DNA from: Tenebrio molitor
Taxonomy: Eukaryota; Arthropoda; Insecta; Coleoptera; Tenebrionidae
Length of the DNA: 64,000 bases
Reading direction: 5' to 3'
Assembly (NCBI RefSeq): GCF_963966145.1
Contig: NC_091046.1
Coordinates: 42,408,001 to 42,472,000 of the forward strand
Shown here one piece after another: positions 23,320-35,210 of this stretch. Position 1 is the first letter of the stretch. Every line of letters begins with the position of its first letter. Made by a program: the position numbers and the translations under genes. The notes below the pieces were generated by a model, which had not been told where the DNA came from, searched no databases, and was given only the letters and a program-made list of their open reading frames with translations.

Positions 23320-23441
23320 GTAGTTGTAAGTAATACAAACCAAAATGAACAATTTAGGGCAGAACTTTATTGCTTCTATTAATTTTAGGTTGGCACCGTA
23401 AACAGGGGCAACAAGATTGTGGCGTCGGGCCTAGTCGTGAG
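23320..23441 (+). pseudogene. eIF6-like fragment (intron plus start of last exon)
   Basis: About 120 bp match 18661-18781, including the whole 60-nt intron and the beginning of the last exon, which reads VGTVNRGNKIVASGLVVS. Because the intron is present, this is a DNA-level copy and not a retrocopy. It stops abruptly on both sides, at a MITE on the left. The remainder of that copy is absent from the window. Confidence 0.8.
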
Positions 23442-23578
23442 TAAATGTGAAACCTTTGAAAAGTGATCTAGGTTTTATCATTCAGGACGTCATGAACCGT
23501 GACAGCAATGGGAAAAATCAACAATTTTTTACTCTTCCTAACAGCAACAAGTTTGTCAAGAATATTACTTTATTTGAA

Positions 23579-23584
23579 AATGTA
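23579..23584 (-). terminator. Poly(A) signal of PARP1
   Basis: AATAAA on the minus strand, about 40 nt beyond the PARP1 stop codon. Confidence 0.6.
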
Positions 23585-23621
23585 AACGCGCAACAATACA
23601 GTAAAATATTAAAAATATTAT

Positions 23622-26600
23622 TCAGTATTTATATTTGAAATCGACTCTCAAAAGATATTTCACGTTGACCTGCGCCACATCGTATACAATGTACTCGTTA
23701 TAGAGCAGAGCCGACGACATTTTGTCATTGGCGACACCTTTGCCGATGGGCACTTCGACTCCTTCGAGAGCCTTTGAGGATTTGGGGTCGGGCTCGGTTC
23801 TACCTATACCTTTGGTGCTGTGCTTGCCTTTAGGTAACTTCTCCACATACTCTGCTTGGGTTCTTTCGTACATCTGCAAAACAAAATCTGATCGACCGTA
23901 CTTTCGCAACACCAAAGTCTTACATTTCCCAAAGCAACATCACAGAGCAAGAGCAAACCGGTAGAGTTGTGAGGTGTGGTGCAACAATAGTTGGCAGATT
24001 TGGAGACCATGTCGGCAAAATATATCCCTTTGCCGAACATGTAACCTGTGACGGGGGCCTCTGGAGGGGCGATGCGCAACCCCTGCGCCAATATTCCGGC
24101 GAAATTGGTCGTTCTAGAGCCGTGCCACAGCAATTTGTGATTGTGGAGTTTCTTGAAGGGCTTGAATCTCGCATCTTCTCCCTGTCTCTTGACCGTGTAA
24201 ACGTCTTTGATGTCGAGACTGTAGCTGCTGTGAGTGTCGGCGTGTGTGTTTTTCACGTATGTTTTGATGATCTTGAATTCTTCGCTTTCGGGACTGAGCA
24301 CGTCGATTTCTGTGTTGAGCTGGTTGTAGTAGCCGTCGACGGTGTGTTCAGATCCGCTCGATTTCATCAGATTGTATGCTATCTCCAGTTCAATTAGACT
24401 GTCCAACATTGCTACTTTTTGCTGTAGCAAAATAAGAAAATACAATTTCTTTTCTAACTATTTGAGATGATTTTTGAAAACAGCGTACTCATTTATTTAT
24501 TTACAAAATCATTTACAAAGAAAGTGAAATTAACAGAAAGAAATAAGAGTCAAAGAAAGTCTTTCAAATTTTGTCGATTTTACGTTTACTTCAACCATAG
24601 AATTAAGCGCTATTCGTGTTACGTAAAAAAAGTAATCTGTAATTTATTACTCAGGCGTCTTTTTAAATAATAAAAAAATATTTCTTTTGATTGTTTCGTA
24701 CAATTAATTCGATACTGTTGTATTATTTCAACAGTCAAAAACTTCCTCAAGGCTTAAAAAAATCAGGTTGTTTTGGCATAATGGGAGGCCATGGAAATTT
24801 TGCATTTACTTTAGTAAAGGGTGTTTTTTTAATTTTGACGTCGAAGTAGGCGTTGGAGAGTCGAATGAGATCTCACCACTCGTGTAAAAGCGTTAAGATT
24901 TAAAAAGCTGATCCGTGATCCGTAACCTGAATAGTGCGTTCACAATCGACAGTTCAAGGCCTACTTCGACGCCAAATTAAAAACAAAAAACACCCGTTAT
25001 AGTCGGAACGTTATACAGGGTGAGTCGGGACGAACGGCCGAGTATCCATGAGTGTATTTACACGTGAAAATAATGTTAAAAAAACTCGTATGTTCTTATG
25101 GGTGACAGTAATAAATTTCAAACTGTAATTTGCAAACGTCAATCATAATGACAATAAAGGTTAAACTATAGTCCAATTTTTACCCTTTTGCGATGACGTC
25201 ATTATCTAGTAACTTTACGTATGTTTGAGCTAGCATCAGAAACAAATTTGAATTGATCATAAATAACTATAAATGTGTCAAATTTGTTGACAATTGCTTC
25301 GAAAGGTTATGTTTGTAATCAATGTAATAAGTGAAAGAAATTTAAAATTGTCAAATTGACAAGAGCATAAAATAACCTCAAAGTGACCATCAATAAATAA
25401 ACGTGCCTTTTTTTTGTTTTTTTCTGTTTCTGTCGTTTCAATAAAGGGAAAGCGAGGAAGGAAATCGTGACGTCACCTCAAAAGGGTAAAAATTGGACTA
25501 TACACCCAATTTTTGTGAAATGACAGGAAACGACGAAATTTTTTGGCCGCAATAGTACTTACTTTGTACACTTCATTTTTCAACCAGCCAAAGCCAAATG
25601 TTTTGAATATGAAAACAAGCGAAAATTTGGATACAAGTAGAACGCTAGATAAAAATTTTCATTACGCTATGACAAATGAATATCGGATAAGAACAAATGA
25701 GTTTTTTAAATATTACTTTCACGTGTAAATACACTCATGGAGTTTCGGCCGTAGATGTGGATTGGGGACTTGTCGTTAAGTTGGCACTACCAGGAAAAGT
25801 AACTATACTTGGGCCAACCAACAGATATAGTAATAAAAAAAAGGGAATCTGGCCTAGTTGCGTAGAACGATGTACGCCGAAGCCTGTTTCACAATGAAGC
25901 AGGTTCTTTCTAACAAATAGAGAATCAAAAGTCTTGAAAAAAAACTATTTTGTAATAGAAATCGAAAAATGCCAAGGAAAACAAACAAACATAAACACGT
26001 GGTCAAACTCCCGAAGCGAGGTTAAAACGAATGAGACGCCGAATGCCGTCAAGTAATTTTTGTAGATGTAAATCAGGCTTTCGAAAATCTGCGCACGTTT
26101 TGAATAAGCCAATTGGAAGCTGCTATTTAAAATACGCGGGCACTAGGGGGCGGTTTTATTACTATATCTGTTGGTTGGCCCAAGTATAGGCATGCTTATA
26201 AGCAGTGTTCGGACGAAATAGTACCGGACAAGTCGACCAGTACAACTTTGCGTAATACCCCACTCACATATAAACACGATTCAGCTGGTTCGCTTTCAAT
26301 AACAGGGAACCAGCTGAATCGTATTTATGTGCGAGCGAGGGATTACGCAAAGTTGTACTGGTCGACTTGTCCGGTACTATTTCGTCCGAACACTGCTTAT
26401 AATACCATAAGGTAGCGGGTGACTTTTAATGATGAAATTATTTTTGTTCGATTGGCAACACATTTACGATTTTAGGTTGGTACACTTGACTGATAAATTC
26501 AAACATGACAATTCAAGAGTCAAAATCACGACCTGCTGTATTATATAATCGGCCTATTCATTTCATTAAAAATGCATTATGAAAAGGTTTCTGAGAAAGA

Positions 26601-29600
26601 GCCAATTTTCGCCGATGAGGGCGCCACACACCGGGCGCTTCTAAAGAATAAAAATACGGAAAAATAGGTTTACACATAATTTTAAAGTTAAGATCGAGTA
26701 CATTAAGTTCATATTTTCTTTGATACAATAATGACTACAATCGTATTTTTATATTTAATTCTCGGTGACAAAGACTTAAGACGAATATCCCCAAAAAGCG
26801 CCCGTATACTAGCGCTTTGCGGGGATCACTCAAACTACACTTTTGAACAGGCCGGTTATAATACAGCAGGTCGTGGTCAAAATAAATCAAATTGTCATTA
26901 TTTATTTCTATATTCGGGAGTGCCAACCCACTAAATCTGTCTCAATCAGTAATTAAAAGTAAATTAAAAGTAACCCAGTATTTGGAATTTATGACAGATT
27001 TCTCACTAACTACCATGGCCAACTGTATCGATATACACTAGACGTGTATACATGGCCGTTTCAATTTCAAAATAAAAGTGTTCCTAGAAAGCAAACCATG
27101 AACTACCGTAAAGTAGCGACATCTGTTGGATCCTTTCATAATATTTTTTTTAATTTGAAATTGTCAAATTGAACGTCACAAACGTCAGATTTTGGAAGTA
27201 TTTTCTTACCTTTCTGTGCTCATTGTCAATTATAACATTTATTGTTGAGTTAATGATTGTCGTGTTTAGTTTCGTTGTGTTCATTTTAATTTATTTATTT
27301 CGAGTGACAAGCAAATTAACAGACAAATAAGATACAACTAACCGTTACCTAACCAAGAATATAAATTTGACAAGTTGACGTACTCGTAGATTGAAGATTG
27401 GTTAAAATTATAGTCGTATGGCGTCGCTACTTTCCGGGAAATTTCAATTGTTTCATCGGAATTTTTCTCTTATGGAGAAATTGCAAAATGAAACGGCCAT
27501 GTATACACGTTTAGTGTATATCAATACAGTTGGCCATGCTAACTACATACAGTAGTTCAATCATAAGTTCTAAGCGACCTTGAATTTTCCAATCCACATT
27601 TAAAACGTTTTTACTAGTTTTTACAATAGTAAAGCTGTCAGTTGAATTAGGTTATGTTTTTCTAAGCTTGTTAGCAACATGTTATGTTCATTTTGATAGG
27701 TCCGCATATCAGGCACACTAGTGACGGAAATCAAACAGTGTGTCCAACGTTAAAAAATAAATCATGGCTTCCCATTATGCCAAAACAACGTGAACGGTGT
27801 TTACAACAAGTTTTTTTAGCCCACAAACAGCACAATAACAGAAAATGTTAATGAATAATTATTGTTAATAAAAACACCTTTAGGGAAATACTTGTCTGGA
27901 AAAGAAGAAAATCTTACTCTTCATTGGCGGGTATAAAACGTCAAATTGGGCATCAACTCGACTGTTCTCATTTTACTGTTGGTTATCTTTTGCGCTTACG
28001 CATGTTGTTCGTAGACGCTCAGAACGTGCAAACAACTGAACTTTGCAAGATAAATGAAGAACATTGTTGCAGGCTTCAACTCTGCAACCACTAACACTCG
28101 AATAAAAAAAATACAATTAATCTTGTAAGTGTGAACTTTGTTAAAAGATGCACTGGACAGAAAAGTGACTGGTGATGTTCCAGTTTCAAGTTGTCTTGGG
28201 GGAAGAAAAAAGATAATAGTTCAGATTGATTTGAAGACTAAATTTAAGTTCCAGTTTTTGGGTTAGGCCAATCACACAACAGAACCTTTATTACACATAA
28301 TAGGTAGGTTCAAAATTTATTATTGACATTTTTTTTATAAACAATTGTCAAAACACTGTCATGTTGGTAAGAGCCAAACAGTGATTTTCATGATAATACG
28401 ATTGGTCACACTGAGTGTCAACGTTTTTTAAAAGTTATTATTTATCCTGCGCCCTTACGAGCGAGAGTTTTTAGTTTTGAAAATGAATTCACGGAAGAAG
28501 AAAGGTACGGGAAGTGAAGTAAACATAACCTCAACTATGATTTAGAGTCAAACTGTTTTACAGCTGGTCCACATGCGCAAATTTTAGGTCTGGTACAGTA
28601 CAAGGTTTGGTTTTTCTTTCATTTTTGACACTGACAATTGTTTATAAAAAATGCACTTTAATCACAAATGATCTGCTACCAGCCGTGATGATTTTTTTCA
28701 AAATTTGCCTACCTTAATAACTTCCGTGTCTTTCAGAACTGGAGGATCGTCGATTCCGAAAGAGTGCGGTATGAAAGTGTAAAACCTGTTGGACGCATCT
28801 ATAAACCTGGCTTCAGGACCGGACTCGTCGACGAGTCGTTGCAATTCGCTCAAGACACTGTAAGCACTCTGAATCTGTTTCTTGCTCAACTTCCCCAACG
28901 GCATCTTCTCGGTATCCAGCTCGAACTCCAACATGACCTTGTTCATCGCCTTTTCGTCGAAAATCAACCTGATCAACTCCTGCACAGGAACCGGCAGTTT
29001 CGAAGGTGCATCCGTTATGTCCATCGACTGTGCCTCCTCGCTCCCGTAATCGATGTCAATCGGATAGAAACGTCCGGGAAGCTTTTGGAATCTGTCCCGG
29101 CTATGCCACAGGTTTCCGGTCTTCTCCTCGTATTGTTCAAAAAATACGTCTTGAGCCGATTCGAGATAATCGAACTTCTCCAGTTTGTTACCGCCGATGG
29201 TGGTGCCGATGCGGCCCCAAGAGCGGAACACCCAATACTTTTTCCCCTTGTCGGATTCCAACAACTGCAGTTTGTAGTAACTGTTCTTATTGGTTTGGAT
29301 GTCGGTCTTGCTCAGTACGACTGTGTATTTGGTGCCGGATTCTGTGTAAACGTGGGCCTTGTCTTCCAGGCCAGAGTCTGGATCGACGGCCGTGCCTCCT
29401 TTCAAGGTCAATTTTACTTTGCTCGGGAGCGAACGCGTGTACATACTGCCGGATTTTGATTTGCTGGTGGAAGGCTCCGGTGGGAGACGAGTTGCTGGCT
29501 AATTCCGGATAAAAAAAATCATGCCACAAAAAAAAAGACAGCAACTGAAATATGTATTTCAGTAACGGAACCAAAGTGCCAAGATGACTTAACATTACTA

Positions 29601-32600
29601 CGTTACTCCAGATGGCATGTGCTAGTGCTTTAGCTTTAACACGTTTGACTCCGTCACTTGATATTTTGCTCACTTACGTCAGAGCCCCAGTCGCAGAGAC
29701 TCTTCTTGGTGACCAGTTCTGGAATCTTCCCTGAATGCTGTGGCGCCTCGTCGACAAACTCTTCCGGCACCACGTCAATCCGATTCTCTTGAACTGTCTT
29801 CATCCTGGCCCCCAGTTTTTCGACATCATCTTGTGAAGCGATCACCGCCATCACGGTGCCGCTAATTTTAGTGACAACTTTCCCTCCTAACTTGACGATC
29901 TGTTTCTTCAATTCGTCCTTTCCTCTGTCGGGTTTGCCCAAAATGACAAATTCCATGTTGTAGAGAGGAGGCGCCTCTCTCGTCACTTTAGGCCTTGAAA
30001 TAACATTAGTTAAACTTGCTTTATCCTAAAAGATCGAATTACTTACTGCCCATTCTCTTCTTCTTCTTTCTTCACTTCGGTTGAAGGCGGTGCATTTTTA
30101 ACGATCCGTGTCCTGGCCACGTATTTGTATTTTTTCAAAAACGGATACTCTTTGGAAAATTCCGATGGGATTTTGAATTTCTTTCTTTCTGGGTCTCTAA
30201 CGAGAGTGTTGCATTTTGTCCACTCTGTCATATCACCGCGACACTTGTATCCGAATTTTTCGAAAACTAACTGACCTCCATTGCATACTTTGCACGGCAG
30301 CAGAACACCGAAAGTCATGGCGTCAGCCAATTGGTCCAAAATCTGGAAAATGATCTTGAAAATTTGTCACAAATGAAGAGAGAAAAACTGACCCTATCTA
30401 TTCCTACTGGAACTACTTGATTATTTGTCTGCAACAACACGACTAATTCATTTTTGGAGAGATTCTTTTGTAATTGATCCCTAAACTGGAAGAGTATTTT
30501 ATTTTGTTCAGTATACAATTTCGATTCTTCTTCTGTAAATCCGGAAATCGCAATTTCAGTCTTCGCTTTCTTCACCTCCGGTATTTCTTCTTGTTTGATT
30601 GCCCTGCACGGATGCGTATCACACATTTTTCAAATTCGTTAATTCGTAAAAACTTACGGTAACTCTTTCTTGGCCTGAGCCTGGTCCTCCTTGTTCAAAG
30701 TTTTAAATCCAGGCAACTGATCTGCCGATTCAAAGTAGCCCAGTTCATTCCGCAGTTTGGCAAAACATGACAAGTGATGCCACATATCTTGTCCACCGTA
30801 TTTCCTACCGACTTCGGTTTCGAAATCTTTTTTTGAAATTCTCACCTGCGAAACAACTCAAACTTAGATCCATCTACATCGCTACGCTTTCCGATCTGAC
30901 CTCCTCCTTCAAAATTTTCTGTTCGCATCCTCTACATGTGGCCCTGCCCGACTTGGAATACTCAATTTTAAAGTCTTTCAGCGCCGACTTTTTCGCAGCA
31001 ATAGCAGCCGCATCTCTCTTTTTGCCTTTACCCTTTTTATCCGGCACAATGACAGAAGCCGCATGTGCTAAAAATACAAGTTGTTTTCGTGGTTTCTCTT
31101 CAGGAATGCCATCAACTTACTCAATTTTTCTCTGATCTTGTTTTGATCTTCGATGCGCAACGATTCGAAATGCTTTATGTCGTCCTCGGATTTTGGACGC
31201 TGTTTGCTGAAGAAGCACATAAAGTGGTACCAGTTGGGTACCTTCCCGTCATGAACAGGGGACTAAAAAATAGGTAGAATGAGCTGCTTTATACAACGAC
31301 CAAACGTACTCAGGTACTCAGGTTTTTATGTGTAGCTTTGCAAATCTGAATACATAACAGGCGAATAGGGAATTAAAGATCATAAAAAAATACATTTGAA
31401 ATGTTATTCTTTGTTTCAAATAGTGACGAGACCAAAAATGTTAATGCTATTGTTAATTGATAAAACGTTTTTTCCGAAGTTTTATTCAGTCCCCGGGTGA
31501 CTATAAATGAATGTGACATTTTTTTTTTCTTAAGTTGGGAACATTTTTCATAAATTACTTTGGCAAACCTGACACGTTAATCAACACATTGGCGTAAGTT
31601 TATACGTCATTTTGACATTTTATGTATTAATAAATTGTGTCAAATACGCGAGTCCGCCTATGTTTATGTTTATGTCAACTATCACATAAACAGCAGAATA
31701 AGCAACAATGGTAGTACCAACCTTTAAAAAAAAAGTCACATTCATTATAGTCAGCCGGTATTTTGACAAAAAAAATGTGTACAACACGTTTTTCATTTGC
31801 TTGATTAACTCGGTCTCCGCCCTCGTTAATCAAACTGCAAATTCATGAAAAAAAGTATGACTTTCATAACTAGATGTACAAATATACTATGACTGAATAA
31901 TAGTTTGCAAAAACTGTAATTAAAAAATGTTTCGAAATTTTTCCAAACTTCTTCAAGTTTAATTTCCTCTAAGTTAACTTTTGTGAATACCACATGCCAA
32001 CATACAGGGTGTTTTCGAAGTTGAGGTGTTTTTTTTAACATGTGATAGTATGCGTTGTTCTAAAGAGTTTTAGCCAAAGTCACCTTAGTACAATGTGTAC
32101 GGAAATGAAGATACAATAAGTTAATTTTTTTGAAATTTTTGAAACCGGTCCTGCTCAAATTTGCGCTGATTCATTAGAAATTAGAATTGGCAAAAAAAAT
32201 TGAATGAGCATGGACGTTAATCAAAAATACTGTCAGAGTTGTCATCTAATTAGTCGGAATGGTTTTATCATTACGAAAATAATGAGCTCACAAATAGGTT
32301 GCTAATGTATGGGCAATGTTATCAATCACGTTATCATAATGCCCAGAGAGTACGCAGAGCGATTTCCAGAGAGACACCATCCTGGGCCGCATCAGTTATT
32401 AATCTAGTACAGCGGAGAAATAGACAGGACCGGACTCAAAATTTTATAAAACAATAAAAATATACAATTAATTATCTCTGTTAATACAAACATTTTACAA
32501 AGAAGATTTAGGCTAAAATTCTTAATAATAATGTATAGTATCTCGTGTTACAAGAAACGCCTCAACTTCGAAAACACCCTGTAGATGTCAAATGGTATTA

Positions 32601-35210
32601 TTAATCCTGTACAAACATCTTCCACTGCTGAACAGAATTGATCTGTTTCCAAATATACAGAGTAGATCTACACGATCCTGTAGAATCTGACAAAAATTAA
32701 TTAAAGCGTGTAAGAGGTATAAATAAAATTTCAAATTTCCCAGAAGTGTTAAGAAAAATATACATAATCATTAATCAAGTTTTTACTGCTTTAGTGAATA
32801 AAAAAATAAATAAAAATGTTTTCATTGATATGTTAAGTTTCTCAAGTAACGGGTGTTTTTTTAAATTTGGCATCGAAGTTGGCGTTGAACAGTTAATTGT
32901 GAACGCACCACCGGATTACAACTCTGATCAGCTGTTTGAATCTAACCTCACTTTTTGCATGTTTTTAATATGCAATTTGAAAAATCGTCTTTTTAAGACT
33001 AGTGGTCGATCAGTTATTTAAATCTAACCTCACTTTTTGCGTTGTTTGTGTTTTTAATTTGCAATCTGAAAAATCAGTGTTTTTAAGACGAGTGGTTCAG
33101 TCAAAATCGATTCTTCAACGCCAAATTAAAAAAAAAAAAAAACTACATATTTAGTTACAATCTTCAAAGTATTTTTTTAGCATTTTACTATGCTTGTCTT
33201 TAAAGACAACCTCAAGATTAATAAAAATTTTAGTTTTATATACATACATAGTGGTTAAAAGTAAAAGTGCTTTGTACTTTTTTCGACACAATTCATTCGT
33301 TCAAATTTCTTTCGTGGTAATCGTTTTCGTTGTAGTTTTTTTACCATTTCACTTTCATTTGCACTTCATTGAGGTAGCCATACACGTGCGGGATTTCCTC
33401 AAGTTTTGGCCTGAACAGTCCAAGCCTTGAGGAATTCCTCAACGTGTGGCGGCGTTCATGAGGTCGCGGTGGGTGGAAGAGACACAAAAATCCCGAACAA
33501 AAATCAATTCATTTTCTGCCTTGCGGCCGGATTTTCCCAGTCTCTTGCTGCGTGTATGTGTTGCCATAACCGTATCTTCTTCAGCGATAAAAGGGGTGAC
33601 CAATGAAAGAATATGTAAATATGTATCATGGTCCATCCTCAAGTAATTGTGGAAATCTTTCGGGAAAACCTCCAATTCTGTAATAAGATTCTTGTGGGAA
33701 TACACGCTTCTCTTCAAAAGGTACTCCTTGTACCATACATCTCTTTTGCGCCTTTTCTTGCGAAAGCAGTCCCATGCAATCACACAACAGACAGTCGGTA
33801 AAATATCATCATCCATTGATGCCATGATGAAAACGATTTGCAAAACACGAGAACAACCAACAACCACCACCAGTCAACACAGTACTAGTGTGTTGACCTG
33901 GAGTTGAACCTGGAGAAAATTGCCAAGGTCTTTTCCTTGAGGAAAATCCTGTCTGTGTGTGGGCGAGGATTCGATAGAGGAAATCCCGGAGGCTTTTTCC
34001 TTGAGGGAATCCCTCTCGTATATGGCTACCTTTGCTGTTGACCATGGGCCGGAATGAAGTGAATTTTGTATTTTTAAATACCCAATTTCAGCCAGTGCAA
34101 ATTGATTATTTTTTTGTTACAGGTTGTCCAGCTCTGATGATTCAACACCGATTGTGAGGGAATAGAAAAATGTTACGAAAAAATGTAAACGTAATGTACG
34201 AGTATTTTCAATTTTTTCCACAAAAATGGAAGAAAAACGATACGGTGTAAAAATTTCGCTCATAAAAGAATTACAGACATTCCAGATAAAATTGAGGAAG
34301 AATAGAAAGAAGATGCCATTTTTGTGAAGTGTCTCCTGTAATAATTTTCCGCCAGAAAATTTCTCAATAGTTGCAGGTGAAGGGAGAAGATCTATTGCCG
34401 AAAAATTAATCATTTTAATAACGAGAAAGACATCACTTCTAAAGAGACAATTGTGATATCTCTATCACAAATAGATATCTACATAAAAAATAACAAATAC
34501 TTCAGGAATAATATTGATAGATAAAGTTTCATTGGACCCATTACAGTAGCAAGAAAAAAAAAATAGTTTTAATTTTATCATGGTTGTTTTATTGTCACAT
34601 TGTGTTCATGGTCGTTTCACAAAATCAAGGAAGATCGGTCGCTTTGCATTATGAACAAGGAATGTGGAAAGAGTGTGTTGGGAATAATGACAAAATACGT
34701 TGCCTTGCCTGTATACCTTCAAAACGGGTTAAAACCCATAAAATTTTAACTTTTTTAATAATTATACATTTTAATGATCATCAAAGCAATTTTTTACACG
34801 TAAAAGGCATTGTATCCTGAACAGGTCCAGTTAGTTGTTTTATATGTCTGTGGTCATGTGAAATTGCGATAAATGCAAATACCTAACGGCAAATTTCGTT
34901 ATCTCCCCTAAAGCGTGGGTATCCCGTATGACCAGCTCTCGAAGTGTCTCGACTCGAGCCCTCAGAAGGACCATGATGGTAAAATACGATGTACCGAACA
35001 CGTGTATCTAACAGGTATTTTGCCGTTTATTCAAATTTCGAGGTTGCAAAGCGTGCCACATTATACTCAATAACATAAACATAAAAAACAGCAGCAATGT
35101 ACCTGCACCATCACGGCAAGACGCAGCAATCCCTGGCCGATGGGTGATTTACACCCACGACAATTTGAACGTCCACTCTTCGCATATTCGGCAGAATACG
35201 GAAAATCCAT
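23622..35210 (-). CDS. PARP1: Poly(ADP-ribose) polymerase 1
   Basis: Ten exons: 35103-35210, 31121-31262, 30901-31067, 30658-30845, 30393-30603, 30047-30342, 29678-29993, 28713-29498, 23924-24421 and 23622-23873, giving 987 residues (human 1014). Domains in order: zinc finger 1 with Cys17, Cys20, His49, Cys52; zinc finger 2 (CRGC...WHHLSC, about 115-160); the zinc-ribbon third finger (LLPCKVCNGG...CRGD...WTKC, about 285-320); BRCT (about 385-465); WGR (KYWVFRSWGRIGT, about 530-610); the helical regulatory domain (from about 640); and the ADP-ribosyltransferase fold with the catalytic H-Y-E triad at His838, Tyr872 and Glu964. The enzyme senses DNA breaks and makes poly(ADP-ribose) from NAD+. 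All splice phases fit. Introns 1 and 8 (3.8 and 4.3 kb) are loaded with transposons, the rest are 50-200 nt. It shares a 320-bp divergent promoter with EXOSC7. Confidence 0.96.
24829..24995. mobile_element. 167-bp MITE (GGGTGTTTTTTT family)
   Basis: The ends GGGTGTTTTTTTAAT and TTAAAAACAAAAAACACCC face each other, with CGTCGAAGTAGGC repeated inversely next to them. Related copies or fragments lie at 32851-33142 and near 60356-60410. Confidence 0.65.
25038..25752. mobile_element. Inverted-repeat element with a nested MITE
   Basis: CATGAGTGTATTTACACGTG at 25048 and its inverse near 25720 belong to about 35-bp inverted arms that also share CGGCCG. A second pair, TATAGTCCAATTTTTACCCT and its complement at 25167 and 25502, bounds a 336-bp MITE nested inside. 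Confidence 0.6.
25167..25502. mobile_element. 336-bp MITE nested in the 25.0-25.75 kb element
   Basis: Inverted ends of about 34 bp (TATAGTCCAATTTTTACCCT onward, with TGACGTCA in both arms). Non-coding. Confidence 0.65.
25803..26189. mobile_element. 387-bp MITE
   Basis: Perfect inverted ends of about 31 bp starting CTATACTTGGGCCAACCAAC. The interior has no recognisable coding sequence. Confidence 0.75.
26202..26396. mobile_element. 195-bp foldback element, 6-bp duplication TTATAA
   Basis: Nearly the whole unit is one hairpin: two arms of about 89 bp beginning GCAGTGTTCGGACGAAATAG around a loop of about 16 bp. Both sides carry TTATAA. It lies in PARP1 intron 8. Confidence 0.85.
26471..26941. 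mobile_element. MITE with about 90-bp imperfect inverted ends
   Basis: The inner part of the arms is best preserved (ACGACCTGCTGTATTATA and its complement), the outer part is diverged but keeps GGTTGGYAC. The ORFs inside are accidental. Confidence 0.6.
27014..27538. mobile_element. 525-bp MITE, copy 2 of 2, perfect 8-bp target duplication
   Basis: Near-identical to 21709-22243. Its termini CATGGCCAACTGTATCGATA are flanked by CTAACTAC on both sides, which defines the exact borders and suggests a hAT-like element with a fairly recent move. Confidence 0.9.
28330..28651. mobile_element. MITE, inverse copy of 19471-19815
   Basis: The ends carry ATAAACAATTGTC in inverse orientation, and the interior matches the 19.5-kb copy on the opposite strand. 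It ends 62 bp from PARP1 exon 8. Confidence 0.75.
32005..32581. mobile_element. 577-bp Tc1/mariner-type element with TA duplication
   Basis: The ends CAGGGTGTTTTCGAAGTTGA and their complement are flanked by TA. The interior retains a scrap of a DUF4817-type transposase around 32300-32411 (MYGQCYQSRYHNAQRV, then after a frame change YAERFPERHHPGPH), so this is a deletion derivative of a transposase-coding element. It lies in PARP1 intron 1. Confidence 0.75.
32851..33142. repeat. Copy of the GGGTGTTTTTTT MITE family
   Basis: The left end GGGTGTTTTTTTAAATTTGG and the right arm TTCAACGCCAAATTAAAA match the family at 24829. The right terminus has become a poly-A tract. Internally TCTAACCTCACTTTTTGC is present twice. 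Confidence 0.55.
33373..34031 (-). mobile_element. Deleted Harbinger-type element with transposase scrap
   Basis: The ends GGTAGCCATACACG and their complement (GTATATGGCTACC), with CCTCAAG next to both, form inverted repeats. Between them a minus-strand ORF (about 33439-33870) reads DFHNYLRMDHDTYLHILSLV and TPFIAEEDT, the N-terminal signature of HARBI1-like nucleases. The catalytic DDE domain is missing, so it is a broken copy. It lies in PARP1 intron 1. Confidence 0.7.

Larger units (their letters stand above)
24767..27789. repeat. Inverted pair bracketing the MITE cluster in PARP1 intron 8
   Basis: GTTGTTTTGGCATAATGGGA at 24767 recurs in inverse orientation ending at 27789, continuing with one mismatch into GCCATGG. 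The pair encloses 3 kb that consist mostly of other MITEs. It may mark the ends of one old, repeatedly invaded element, or be two unrelated copies of one repeat. Confidence 0.45.

Noticed and set aside
28764..29512. Plus-strand ORFs opposite the PARP1 WGR exon (231 and 168 codons)
   Set aside because: Antisense shadows of a long conserved exon.
34117..34413. 98-codon minus-strand ORF right of the Harbinger element
   Set aside because: No similarity to Harbinger transposase or its Myb-like partner that I can see; AT-rich chance ORF.
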